Made by a program: the position numbers and the translations under genes. Positions 48,586 through 60,199 of a stretch of 64,000 nt of DNA are shown piece by piece. The DNA is from Neurospora crassa OR74A (taxonomy: Eukaryota; Ascomycota; Sordariomycetes; Sordariales; Sordariaceae): the NCBI RefSeq assembly GCF_000182925.2, contig NC_026501.1, positions 9,279,917 through 9,343,916 of the forward strand, read 5' to 3'. Under the pieces are notes generated by a model. It saw only the letters and a program-made list of their open reading frames with translations, was not told where the DNA came from and did not search any database. Position 1 is the stretch's first letter; each line of letters opens with the position of its first letter.

Positions 48586-49120
48586 TTTTAAATTCGTTAT
48601 TTAATTTAAGGATCTCTATTAATTCTTTTTCGGATTTAATTTTAATATTACCCCAACCGATCTTATCCGTAACCTTAATCTATATAACTACTCTTTTCCG
48701 TTACTTATCCTTAAAGGACCCGATAGGGGCGCTAGCTAAATCTACTACAAACCGGCAATATTCCTCCTCTACCTATTTATATTTAAGGATAGCGTCGATA
48801 TTAAATAAATTAATAATACCCCTAAATACTTTATTTAAATCTCCGATTATAAGGATAGTATTATTAGTAATACTACTAAAAACGAAATTTATAAATATTA
48901 GCCCGTAAAGAGGTAAATGTTTGAGGATAGCCTAATTTATTTTACTATCCTTAAAACCCTCTTTATATATTATATAATATCGAATAAATAAGGAATATAT
49001 ATTATTAATATATATTACGCATATTATATAATAATCTTCGATTTTTTAAAGAGGGGATATTACTTAAATATAGTAGTTAAATTCGTATAATATTACAATT
49101 TTCGTAGCTTTATATAATAA
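48586..49120 (-). pseudogene. RIP-degraded gene relic, minus strand, unknown family
   Basis: On the minus strand one phase holds for about 175 codons with TAA/TAG interruptions only. Readable blocks are TILIIGDLNKVF (about 48850), VEEEYCRFVVDLASAPIGSF (about 48760-48700) and a Lys/Glu-rich end. A GDLN motif after a hydrophobic strand recalls nucleotide-dependent or endonuclease folds but is too little to name a family. Coordinates are approximate. Confidence 0.4.
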
Positions 49121-50919
49121 AAGCGTCTATAAATATTTATTATAAATATATTTAATATTAATCTCCAATTAGAGGGAATAGACCTACTAATCTAAATTAA
49201 CGAGCCTATAAATAATATTTCTCTATAGGGAAATATAAATTAACCTTTCTTATTATATACTCTTTTTACTATATATTAATAGTATTATAGATAGTCGGGA
49301 GGAACTATTATACTAGTTCGGTCTATCCAATCCGGTAGAGACGTCCGATATATTAAAATATAATTAATATATTCTATATAAATGAGAGTTTAATATTAAT
49401 ATAGTATTACTAATATACATTTAATCCGGCTATATTAATATTAGAGTTTAAGACGAGAACGTTAATATTTGTCTATAGCGAATTTTAATCCAAAATAATA
49501 GTAATTTATTCCGACTACGTTTAGTTGGACCTAATAGACTATATTAGGAAAGAGGCCTTCTCTAATAGGGATATAAGGGTTTTATAAAAATATTAGTATA
49601 AGTAGGCTATAGTAGGCGATTAAGGAGGTTTATATCTATATTTAAAGTAAATTAATAATTACTAATATATACTTCTTCTACCCTTTCTATTTGAAATATT
49701 CTTCTAATATTTACATTTATAATAGAGATTTACTATAATAAAAGGCGAGTATACGGGTCGGGTCGATGGGAGGTTAAATATTTAGATTTTAATTTAGTTA
49801 AGAAAATATATATATTAAACTACCGTTAAAATTATTTTTAAAGAATACTTCGATAATATTAATACTAAGTTTAATTAATAAATCTTTTTTATTAAGAATC
49901 TAAGTAGCGTTAGGGAATTCTAATTTATAAGATAGGAGCCTTTTTATTTTTTTAGTATTTAAAATTATAATAGGATCGTAGACGCTTAGGAGTTGGAATA
50001 TATAGTAATTTTGTATAAGGTATTATAAGGAACGAATTAATATTATATTGAGTCCTTTTCTCTTTTTAGCGTCTTTAGAATCCTTTGTATTATATATAGG
50101 ATCGCTACGTAGGTACTTAAGTATAGCGTTAGTTACAATTATAATTTTATTACTTAAAGCGCGGTAAGTAAGTATAATACAATAGATGGTTATTAGTAGA
50201 ATAGTAGCTAATAGGTATATTATAATATTATTAGGTAGAGTAATAGGGGTTATTATATTATAAGATAATTAAATATATTTATAACTATCGACGATAAATA
50301 TAGTACTAGACGATACGATAGCCCTATTATCCGATACTAAATTCTAAATAAGTAGATTAAAGGCCTACTATTTAAAACCCTATATTTTTTTAATTAATTA
50401 GAGGTTATTAAGGATATTAGCGAATCCGGGTATATTATAGTTAAATTAAAAATTAGTAGAATAATTAGGGTTGTAGTAAAATTTATTGAATTTTATAAGG
50501 GCTTCGCTAGTGAAATAGTCCGGAAATTGGATGGGGAGCGTTGTATTTTCCTATATTAAGGAGGTAAATATATTGAGATTTATTACCCTATTTAAAAGGG
50601 GGGTAGTAGAAATATAGATAATAGTGTACTTAGGCAATAGGCGGATTTATTTTTATATTGTAAAGTTTTTATTGTATATAAATTGCGCTTCGTTATAAAT
50701 AATTCTATAAAATATTATACCTTCGATTAACGTTATTATTAAATAGTAAAAATACGATTCTCGGACTTTATTTATACTATTATTTATTAGTATATTAGTA
50801 TTTTACAATTAAAAGCTATAAGGAAACTACTAGTAAATACTTTTATTTCCCTATATCGAAATTGCTAGTAAATACCTTTATTTCCCTATATAGAAATTGC
50901 GAATAATTAGGATTTTTCT

Positions 50920-51690
50920 ATTATAGGAAAATTTATTCGGTATTATCTTCTAAATCTTTATCCTCCTCCTCCTCCGCCTATAATTTAATATAGTTAATAA
51001 TTTCCGCATTTTTTTACTTATTATTATTTTATTCGTTGTCTTCCTATTCGTTATCGATAGGAGTAATCTTCTTCGAACCTTTCTTCTTCGAACTTTTCTT
51101 TAGAATTTACTTCTTAGTAAAAGCTTTCTTACTTATACCGTTAGTATTATAATTATTACCGACTTTTATTAGTTAATTCTATAGGATATATTTATTATAT
51201 TTAATAAGAGACCTATTGCTAGAGAAGGAAAATTTGTATACTTAGCGCTAATAATATATAGAGATAGCGGTTAGGATAATAAATTGTATTGTATTAGGGT
51301 TATTATATTTCTTAATATATATAGTTATAAGTATATTAAATTCTTACTAAATTAATATAATTTGCGTACGACTATCCTATTAGGATATAGTATTATAATA
51401 ATTATAAAAGTATTTAAAATTAAGCGAATTTCCGAATATAATTGTATATTTATAAAATATTTAAGTAATAAGGTTAGATAGTATTAAAATTAGTAAAGGA
51501 TAGGCGGCGTATTATTCTATTTTATTCCTATACTCTATTTCCTCTATATATATTAAAATTATTATTATATATATAATTGTTTTTCTAGTACTAACGTTAT
51601 TAATTAATATAACCGCTCTTAGAGGATTCTCCTCTAATTTACGAATAATATAAGTATTTATAAACGCGGTTAGTTTATTATTTTTCTGTA
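50920..51690 (-). pseudogene. RIP-degraded gene relic with Lys- and Glu-rich tail, minus strand
   Basis: On the minus strand a readable phase runs from the gap edge at about 51690 to about 50920, with many TAA/TAG. The last 70 codons are strongly charged: a Lys/Ser-rich run (KKSSKKKGSKK, about 51085) followed by an acidic run (EEEEDKDLED, about 50960). Family unknown. The start may be lost in the gap at 51714. Confidence 0.4.
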
Positions 51691-53929
51691 TAGAAAGTTA
51701 AAGGGTAGTTGGANNNNNNNNNNNNNNNNNNNNNNNNNNNNNNNNNNNNNNNNNNNNNNNNNNNNNNNNNNNNNNNNNNNNNNNNNNNNNNNNNNNNNNN
51801 NNNNNNNNNNNNNTTTAACCCCTATTTTACCTAATTATAATAGTCCCTAAGCGTAAGGAGATTAAGACTTCTACTATTTTTATTATCCTACTATTATACT
51901 TTGTCTACGTAATAGCCCTATTTTTTTATAGCTTTAAAAATAAGGTCCTTATTAGGAAGTTTAGATAGTAAGTAACTATACTTTATTAATATAAATATAA
52001 TAAACCTACATTACTATTGCAAAGCTACTTATTAATTAAAATATTCTTCGTTATTAACCGTTATATTAAATTCTAAACTATTCTTCCTTTAAAGAATAGT
52101 TGTATTATCCTTTAAATAATTTATTAACCTTTTATATACTTTAGTATTTTCGTCCCTATTTAAATATTCTACTAAAGCCCTCTAATCGAAGAATATTGAT
52201 TTGGCCTTAGTAAGTAATTTGTTGAGCGGGTATATATAGGGTTAAAAGTATTTGTATATAGGGGTCTTGTCTGATAAAATTTTAATAATCTAGTTATTTA
52301 AAATATTAAGTATTAATTGTATTATAATTACCGAAACCTTAATATAGATTTTTAAGAGGTTCTATCCATTATTAAAGCGGTTTAATTATTTATACTAATT
52401 TTAGGTAAATTTCTTTTACTAGTATAATTCTAATATATATTTCCTAAATTAATAAAAGGTAGCGAAGTTCTATATAGAATTATAGAGGTACGTATATAAA
52501 AGGGTATAGACGGTATTAATATCTATTATATTATTTATTTTAGCGAAGCCTCTACGGGCTACAAGAAAAATATTATTATTTATTACTTATATAATATTCT
52601 TAATAGACTTCTTATATCCGGCTTCTAATAGTATTCTATACTAATCGTCTTCGGATATAACTATATACAGCACGGCCTTTTTAAATATAATACTATTTTA
52701 ATTAGCAAAATAATAATTTTTATTAATACGTTGGGTAATAAAATAATTATAATAAATTATAACGCAAACTTAATTATTTATAGAGTAACTACCCTAGCTA
52801 TACTCTTTAGAAAAATCTTAAGTATAATGTAATACGCTATTGAAATTTATATTTATAATAAAGGTTTTAAAATAGGTAAGGTATATTACGAAAAAGGTAA
52901 CCGTTAAATAAATTTTATTTTAATTTATTGGGTAGTATTATTCTAGTATAAGGTTCTTTAAATCTCCAACCTAGATAGTATAAGGAATAGGAAGGACGTA
53001 CGGTTCTTTAGTAATAAAAATTAGGATATAATTATATTGTAGGTATATAAAGGATTAAAGGAAATCTTTTAGTAATTATTTCTATATATTGAAGGAAGCG
53101 CTATTCTAAATAGTATCGCTATAAATATAAAGAGCCTTTAAGTAAGTAAAGAGGCTAAAAATTTTAACTATTATAATAAAAATTAAAAGTTAGTACGATA
53201 ATATAAGTAATATTTCTCTATAGGGAAAGAGTATAGTAAGTTAGGCAATATTTCTCTATAGGGAAAGTATAAGTAGGGTTGTATTATAATATATATCAGT
53301 AATTTATATTTATATTTTATATAATTTCTTAGTATAATTGTATTAAAATAATTAAATATTAATATATATACCAATACCTTAAACGTAGCCTTCGCTTTAA
53401 GTACGAAGGTAATAATTTAGTTTAAAATAAATTTATTTAATAGATTGCGTAATTCCTTATTGTAAAATTCTAATATAATAAGTATAATATAATCGACTTC
53501 GAAAGGGTATATATTATCGTTTTCAGGAGAGACGAATTTGAATAAAATATTAAGGAGGGTTTCGATTATCCGGATATTATAGTAGCTACTATAGTAAGGA
53601 TAGTCCGCTTATATTAAAATATCCTTAGTTTATTATAATTTATAATTTACAATTGTTAAATTATTTCTATTAGTTGATTTATATTAAGTAAATGGTAGAT
53701 AGTATAATATTGAAAGGGTTTCGAACTTCTTATTATTGAAGAATTTAATTAGTAGTTTAAGGTTTAAATTAGTAACTATATTACCCTTAACCTTTAAATT
53801 AATTATTTCTATTACTTTATTTCCCTACAAAGAAAAATAATAGCGTTACTTATAATTAAATTAATAAATATCTCCTATAATAAAATAAAATATTAATTTT
53901 TATTACTTATATTATTTTTATATAAGAAA

Positions 53930-54260
53930 ACTTTACTTTAAACTATACTATTCAAGAAATAAAGATAGAAATATAAATTAGAAGGGACGACCGGGGAGGG
54001 TTTTATATTTATACCGGGCGGGATTATTAAGGATCTCCTACGAGAATATAAAGTATTAATTTTCTCTACCTATATTATTTCCCTATAGGGAAATTTTATT
54101 TAGAAAGTACATTATTGAAGGAAGGAGGAGGAAAGGAGTTAGAAGGACCGACCGAAGAGGGGTTATATAAACAATTAAATATAAATTTATTTAAATTTAG
54201 GGTAAATATTTTAAAATATAAATTATATTAATATTTCCCTATAGAGAAATAATATAAGTA
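53930..54260 (-). repeat. Inverted relative of the 41-kb units
   Basis: AAACTTTACTTTAAACTATA, then AATTAGAAGGGACGACCGGG, match the reverse complement of the 41.2-41.3-kb unit (AAGTAAAGTTT; TCCTCCCGGTTGTTCC-CCAATT). It contains the perfect palindrome at 54078-54093. Confidence 0.7.
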
Positions 54261-55547
54261 AATTATAGAATTATAGGGAATTTTAATATAAATATTTAAT
54301 AAATTTAATAGAGCATTTAATATTAAATTTCTATTTNNNNNNNNNNNNNNNNNNNNNNNNNNNNNNNNNNNNNNNNNNNNNNNNNNNNNNNNNNNNNNNN
54401 NNNNNNNNNNNNNNNNNNNNNNNNNNNNNNNNNNNNTTATATATATTTATTAAAGGTTTTATATATAAATAAACTTTCTATTTATTATTATAATTGAGGA
54501 TTATTTTTAGTATATCTTTAAATACTATATTTAAAATAAATATAGTAAAGTCGTACTATACAGTTAGCGAAGTACGTAGGCCTACGACGGTAGTAATTTC
54601 TTTTAGAAATATATATTGAAAACCCTATATTAATTAATTGGAAGTTAGTACGGATATATTAGAGATAGAACGTTAAATAAAAAATCTACTTATAAATACT
54701 TTAAAATCTTAATTTATAGTAATACTATAAAGACCCTTTCCGTCCAACTCCCGCTACTTTACTATATATTTATAATTAATTTCGAAAATCTTAAATATAG
54801 TTTTAAATGTAAGGATATATATATTTAGCGAATTAATATTAATTAAAATATAAACGAGGGGGAAAATTATTGTAATTAGGGATTTATTAGAAATAGATCC
54901 AAAATAATTTAATAATTTATATCGCTTTAATTATTCTAAGTAGAAGCCCTAAATAACTTCTCTATTCTACGTACTAGAAAAATATTTATAATTTATATCT
55001 AATTTAAAGGATTTAATAAAACCTTTACGAAGAAATTCTATCTACTCTTTAAAGAAATAGATAATTATAAAATTAGTTCTATTGTTAAGGAGTTTCTAAA
55101 TATATTATTTAATAAAAAAATTTAGTAATTTACTCTTAATAAAACTCTAATATATAAATTTATACGAATATTTAAATTTTAGTATTTTAATTAATATTCG
55201 TATATTATAGCTTTAAGGCTCGAAATTCCTAATAGCTAAGTAAGAACGTAATACTTTTTAATTATTAACCGAACCCTATTAATATTATTAAAATTTGTAT
55301 ATACTTAATTAATAGTATTTATACTATATTCGTTAATAAATTAAATAAAATATAAATTATAGGTTAAAGTTACTAAATTATAAATTAATTAATAATTAAT
55401 CTTTAATATATTATCGATATTAGGAATTTACTTACTCTAAATTATATTAGGGTCTCCTATTCTCTATAAAACCCTTATTAAATTATTAATAATATATTAA
55501 GGAGTTTTATTAGGAGGTAGTAGCAGGTGCGTATATTAACTATAGGA

Positions 55548-56102
55548 GGTTATAATAATATATAGGATAGTTTTGGTATTAGTTGGAACGTAAGTATTAA
55601 TAATAATATTGTAGCTTCGAATTTGGATAGTACTATATCCTTATAGGTATTCGGTCTCTAATTTATTACTAATAAATCTTTAATAAATTTTTAAAATAAG
55701 GAGGAAAGATTTATTTACTATATTTAGTCTTTCTTACTAATATAAAGTATATTTTAATATACGCCTTAATATATAATAATTTAAGTATAGAATCCCTTGA
55801 ATAACTTTCAATTATTAGTTTAATATCTAATTAGAATCGATTAAAGTTATTAGGGAGGCTAGTAAAAAAATATATCTTCTCTTCTAACTTCGAATTCTAA
55901 TATTTTAACTAATAGCGAATATAGCCAATAATTATCTTAATAGAAATAAGTTAGGAATATAAGTAACGCTAATTATAAGGAGTATATTTTAAATAGGAAA
56001 TACCTTACTTATATACTAAATAAATTTATAAAATAGCTTTAATTCCTTATAGCCCTATATTTCCCAATACATTCTAGCCGCCTATTACCCAACTAATTAT
56101 AA
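55548..56102 (+). pseudogene. RIP-degraded gene relic near the right end of element 2
   Basis: A single phase runs for about 185 codons to TAA 56100-56102, with only TAA/TAG inside. Readable blocks include DSFGISWNVSINNNIVASNL (about 55566-55625) and NYKEYILNRKYLTYILNKF (about 55970-56030). It is Asn/Gln/Ser-rich if stops are read as Gln. Family unknown. Confidence 0.45.
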
Positions 56103-57242
56103 AAATTATATTAATAAATAATAATTACCATTAATTAGGTTATAGTAATATAATTAAAGCCGGGGATAAATTATAGATAAATCTATACTTAATAATTCGC
56201 CTAGCTAAGGGGACTTTATCCTATTGAAGGCGGATTTAAAATAAAAGGTTTATAACTTCTTCGTCGACTATAGGTATAAACCCTTATTTATACACCTACT
56301 AAATTCTATAGTCTAAATATTTACAATATTTAATACCAATATATTTGTATATAGTATAATAATAGATAGCGTTATTCAAATAATTAGAGGAAGTTTCCTT
56401 CGCAAGCATTTTCCTTGCAATACAATATTGGATCTAGGATATAAGAGAGTAATTAGATATTAACTTTATTTAAATTACTATTTTATTTTAAAATACTACC
56501 GTTACATACCTCGCTCTATAGAGCCTTAACCTAATCTTCGGTTAAACTATTAATATTTATAATATATACTATACTAAGAGTAGAAGACTTAGGGTATTTT
56601 AGAATAGTAATTATATAGTATATTATTTCGATAAAAATGGAGTATTAATTGATATTATTAAATAAAATAAGCGTTAGGCCTATAGTTTTAACTTTTATAT
56701 AATTAATATTATAGGATTAATTATTAATTAATATAGGATATATTTAAAATATATTAATAAAGATTTATTAGGAAATTATTAAGTATTATAATATTAAGAG
56801 GGGTTATATCCTTTAAATCCTTTAATTTATTAAATTCGGCTACTATACTAATAATTTACTATAATTCGAATATAATAGACGGTCTATTAAATACTTTATT
56901 ATTCTATTTAATTAAATTAAGCCTAGTAATAATAGTTAAAGTATTAGCGTTAGAAATAGGGTTAGTACTTATTTTATATTAAATATAATAAATTAGAGAT
57001 TAATTAGGGATAGATTACGTAGGTGTTATTACGAATTGTTGTGGAAGGTTTACGGAAGGGTGAGTTCGGGCTAATATTATTTGGACTTATATATTTCTTA
57101 TTTGTAGGTAAGTTTCGTTTATTGGGATCAAAAGCGCCGGTTATTTCTCTATAGGGAAAGTTAAAAGGTATGTATGCGACGTATTAAAGGGGTGATAGTT
57201 AATTGAGAGATTTTCTATAGTGTGGGGTCGGTCTTAGCGTAT

Positions 57243-57292
57243 CCACTTGGGTTAGGAAGCTTTGGGTATGGGGTCGGGTTATGTGAGTACTC
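57243..57292 (-). repeat. Right TIR of element 2
   Basis: Inverted partner of 33789-33837, one base longer because of an extra A next to the GTGG block. Confidence 0.85.
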
Positions 57293-57302
57293 TACAAAGT
57301 AC
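57293..57302 (+). repeat. Target site duplication of element 2, right copy
   Basis: TACAAAGTAC, identical to 33779-33788. Confidence 0.85.
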
Positions 57303-57434
57303 CTACCTAGGTAATTCACGAGCCAGCTAGGTACATACATACTCCAATCTGAGATCGAGATCTCATCATGCTTGGTGATTTCCACAACTGAGGCTTACCC
57401 TTTATAAGATATTACGAAATTACAACCCTTCACC
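57303..57434 (+). promoter_or_regulatory. Truncated upstream region of the Nas2 gene
   Basis: Only 132 bp of host DNA separate the end of element 2 from the Nas2 start codon. It must hold the leader and at least part of the promoter. I see no TATA box at a usual distance; AGATCGAGATCT (57352-57363) is a short palindrome. Confidence 0.5.
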
Positions 57435-58263
57435 ATGAGCAATCTTCATGCGCCTACTGTCCCCTCGGGACCGACTTCTGCCCCTGTCACCAACGGCAGT
57501 GCTGCCCATCTATCCTTTGCTGAGCTCCAGCGCAAGAAGGATGCTATCGAGGGGGAGCTCAAGGCGCTCAGCGGAGTGCTTGATTCGGTTGGTCCAGTTT
57601 ATATCCTTCGAGCCTTCATCATGCCAGTTGACTGATCAAATATTCCAGCACGGCGTTGACATGAACACAAACCTCCTTACTCCCGATGGCTTTCCCAGAT
57701 CAGATATCGATGTTGCGCAAATCCGCACAACAAGGTCGCGCATCATCCATCTTCGCAACGACTACAAGGAGCTGATGGCCTTGATCGAGAAGCGTCTGCA
57801 TGAGCATTTCGCCAGCATCCAGGACGACGACGAAGAGTCAACACCTGTTCCCACGGATCAATCCGCACCGCTGCCAGACTCGGTACCCGAAGTCCTGGAG
57901 CAGCCATTTGCCAAAGTCAACAGTGTCGTTGATAACAGTCCGGCGGCCACAGCAGGTCTCAAGGCCGGTGATCTGATTCGCAGCTTTGGTTATGTCAACC
58001 GGTCCAACCATGACAGCCTAAGGAAGGTCGCAGAGTGTGTTCAGGGTAATGAAGGGGTAAGTCGTGCCAGGCTCTGTCCATCCTCAGTAGTTGCCAACCT
58101 AGAGAAAGCTGAGCTAACCGGGTATACTTCGTAGCAAAATATCCTCGTCAAGGTCTCTCGGAGCACGGCAGGGACACGAACCCAAGAGCTTCGGCTAACG
58201 TTGACTCCTCGCCGCGACTGGGGCGGTAGAGGTATGCTTGGATGCCATATCTTGCCACTATGA
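57435..58263 (+). CDS. NAS2: 26S proteasome assembly chaperone Nas2/PSMD9 (PDZ domain), three exons
   Basis: Predicted 229-residue protein. In yeast, Nas2 binds the C-terminus of the Rpt5 ATPase and chaperones assembly of the proteasome regulatory particle base in the cytosol. Exons are 57435-57587, 57649-58056 and 58135-58263. Intron 1 (57588-57648) has an unusual GTTGGT donor but a good branch (TTGACTGAT) and CCAG end. Intron 2 (58057-58134) is GTAAGT...TAG with GAGCTAAC. The spliced N-terminal half is helical and carries the family's HGVDMNT-LLTPDGFPRSDIDV block (residues about 52-73) and IRTTRSRIIHLRNDYK. The PDZ domain is at about 136-205 (VVDNSPAATAGLKAGDLI). The C-terminus ends RRDWGGRGMLGCHILPL, typical of the family. 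The start context CACCATGAG is good. Its neighbour Ran is transcribed the same way. Confidence 0.95.
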
Positions 58264-59181
58264 AAAGGCAACCGGGGCGAGATGATGGCCTGGAACTAGG
58301 CAGAAGAAGATTGTGATACAAGAGTAGCGTCATTGGGCACCAAATCCGCTCAGATATGTTAGGGAAGAATCAGGATGCGCCATTGCCGCCTGGAAATGAG
58401 GCCTCTTTGGGAATTTGCTTTGTAATGAAGGAAACGACGGATCTGAGACTGACTGGCATTCGAAAGATGAACCAAAAAGCCAAGACGCCAGGGGGTTCTC
58501 CCTCACCGTAGTAACGAGGCCAGAACCAAAACAAAACAAACGAGCTTGAACGAGCAAACCTGATGACAAAATGGAAAAAGAGATAGATGGATAAGGTCGA
58601 TGCCATGAGAGTGCGCATTCACTGTAGCCCAACGCTTGAAACCTCTGGTAGGTTCAGTTCTTTGTTCCCGACACGCGACTGTCAGCACGTCAGCACGTCA
58701 GGAGCAGAAAATAAGACACGAACGGACGGCATTGCGGCAAGACGGAGTGAATGGCAGCCTCATCGATCGGTTTGACTTTGCGCGCATCAGGTTCGTTGCC
58801 TTCAGTTGGTTGAGGGTACCGCACTGACCAGGCGGGTCACGTGCCCGTCACCTAACAAGCACCCCGCCGCCCAACGAGTTTTTCGTCAAGGCTGGTGGCC
58901 CATTCATTCCCTTGAGCGGCGGTGCCTTGAAAACACAACATCATCCACCAGGCTGTCTGAGGTCCACTGCTTCCTCTCTTTTTGACCACACCCATTTTCC
59001 CACCCTCTGCAAAATCGCAAAGGTGCGTCTCTAGTTCGATTTGGATCCCTCCCTCCCTCGCCCTTATTTAACCATTCGATACCCCGCCCATCTGTGTCGC
59101 TCCGACCGGTCGATAGCTGACTTTCCCAAAAGGACTTGTTTACCTGCTTCTTTTCGCCTGCGATATTAAGCATCATACACA
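58264..59181. other. Intergenic: Nas2 3' region and Ran promoter
   Basis: Contains the Nas2 3' end and, from about 58830, the Ran promoter. The last 250 bp before the Ran start are C/T-rich, usual for strongly expressed fungal genes. No additional gene is supported; the short frames here overlap each other without motifs. Confidence 0.6.
58838..58843. promoter_or_regulatory. CACGTG E-box in the Ran promoter
   Basis: A perfect CACGTG lies 339 bp upstream of the Ran start codon within GGTCACGTGCC, the core recognised by bHLH factors such as Cbf1 or Pho4. Binding is inferred only from the motif. Confidence 0.4.
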
Positions 59182-60199
59182 ATGGCTGCCGCGACCCCTA
59201 CTTTCAAGCTCGTCCTCGTCGGTGACGGTGGTACCGGCAAGGTCAGTCCACATCCCACCCTCCGCGAACATGGACGGTATCATCATCAAACACCATCGGC
59301 GCTCCAGTGTATATCGCTGTGCTGCGGGGTGGTGTTGGTGGGTACCCGTCTGCTTGCTGGGACTTGTTGCGCTAACATGATGATGCCATCACCAGACCAC
59401 CTTCGTCAAGCGCCACTTGACTGGTGAGTTCGAGAAGAAGTACATGGCCACCCTCGGTGTCGAGGTCCACCCTCTCGGCTTCAGCACCGTAAGTCTTGAT
59501 GGCCCTCGATTACAACAAACGTGTGCTTGCACGCGCGCTCGCTCGACGAACCCGATGCTGACCCAACCATCCCCCCGTGCAGAACTTCGGCCAGATCCAG
59601 TTCGACGTCTGGGATACCGCCGGTCAGGAGAAGTTCGGTGGTCTCCGTGACGGTTACTACATCAACGGCCAGTGCGGTATCATCATGTTCGATGTCACCT
59701 CCCGCATTACCTACAAGAACGTTCCCAACTGGCACCGTAAGCGCCCCTCATCATGCAGAACCCGTCACGACGTATGACAGCCCTCTCTGACAACACATCT
59801 AGGTGATCTCACCCGTGTCTGCGAGAACATCCCTATCGTCCTCTGCGGTAACAAGGTCGACGTGAAGGAGCGCAAGGTCAAGGCCAAGACCATCACCTTC
59901 CACCGCAAGAAGAACCTCCAGTACTACGATATCTCCGCCAAGTCCAACTACAACTTCGAGAAGCCCTTCCTCTGGCTCGCTCGCAAGCTCGTCGGCAACA
60001 ACGCTCTCGTATGTTATCCCACCCCCAGCTCCATGAGAGGTCTGATGTCTAACTGTGTCTCTAGGAGTTCGTCGCTGCCCCCGCTCTTGCTCCTCCTACC
60101 GCCGTTGTCGACCAGGAGCTTATGGAGAAGTACCGCGCCGAAATGGACGAGGCCGCCCAGATGCCTCTTCCCAACGAGGAGGACGATGATGATCTCTAA
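59182..60199 (+). CDS. GSP1: GTP-binding nuclear protein Ran/Gsp1, five exons
   Basis: Predicted 215-residue Ran GTPase, which drives nuclear import and export and spindle assembly through its RCC1/RanGAP-controlled nucleotide gradient. Exons are 59182-59241, 59396-59488, 59583-59736, 59803-60008 and 60065-60199, with four GT-AG introns (donors GTCAGT, GTAAGT, GTAAGC and GTATGT). All G motifs are present: P-loop GDGGTGKT split by intron 1, switch I with TLGVEV, switch [22 protein letters not shown], and [12 protein letters not shown]. The C-terminus is acidic (EEDDDDL), as in all Ran proteins. No membrane anchor is present, as expected. Codon use is strongly C-biased (for example AAG and GTC), typical of a highly expressed gene. 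The start context CACAATGGC is good. Confidence 0.98.

Larger units (their letters stand above)
33789..57292. mobile_element. Element 2: 23.5-kb TIR element with 10-bp target duplication, RIP-inactivated
   Basis: Bounded by TIRs at 33789-33837 and 57243-57292 and by exact TACAAAGTAC duplications outside both. The interior is AT-rich, with gene relics on both strands, several tandem arrays and a dispersed TTTCCCTATAGGGAAA-type palindrome. A 9-11-bp duplication with TIRs is characteristic of Mutator-like elements, but I see no transposase catalytic motif and the length far exceeds ordinary members, so class is open. Five 100-N gaps lie inside. The outer 200-250 bp at the left end is much less RIPed than the middle. 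Confidence 0.75.

Noticed and set aside
7032-57292. CRISPR array or bacterial-type operon as an explanation for the regularly spaced palindromes
   Set aside because: Spacers are long coding relics or tandem units, not short unique spacers, and the flanking genes are clearly fungal.
7032-57292. Starship-type element (DUF3435 tyrosine recombinase captain)
   Set aside because: Both blocks have inverted ends and I see no tyrosine recombinase signature in the relics I could read; not excluded for sequence hidden in gaps.
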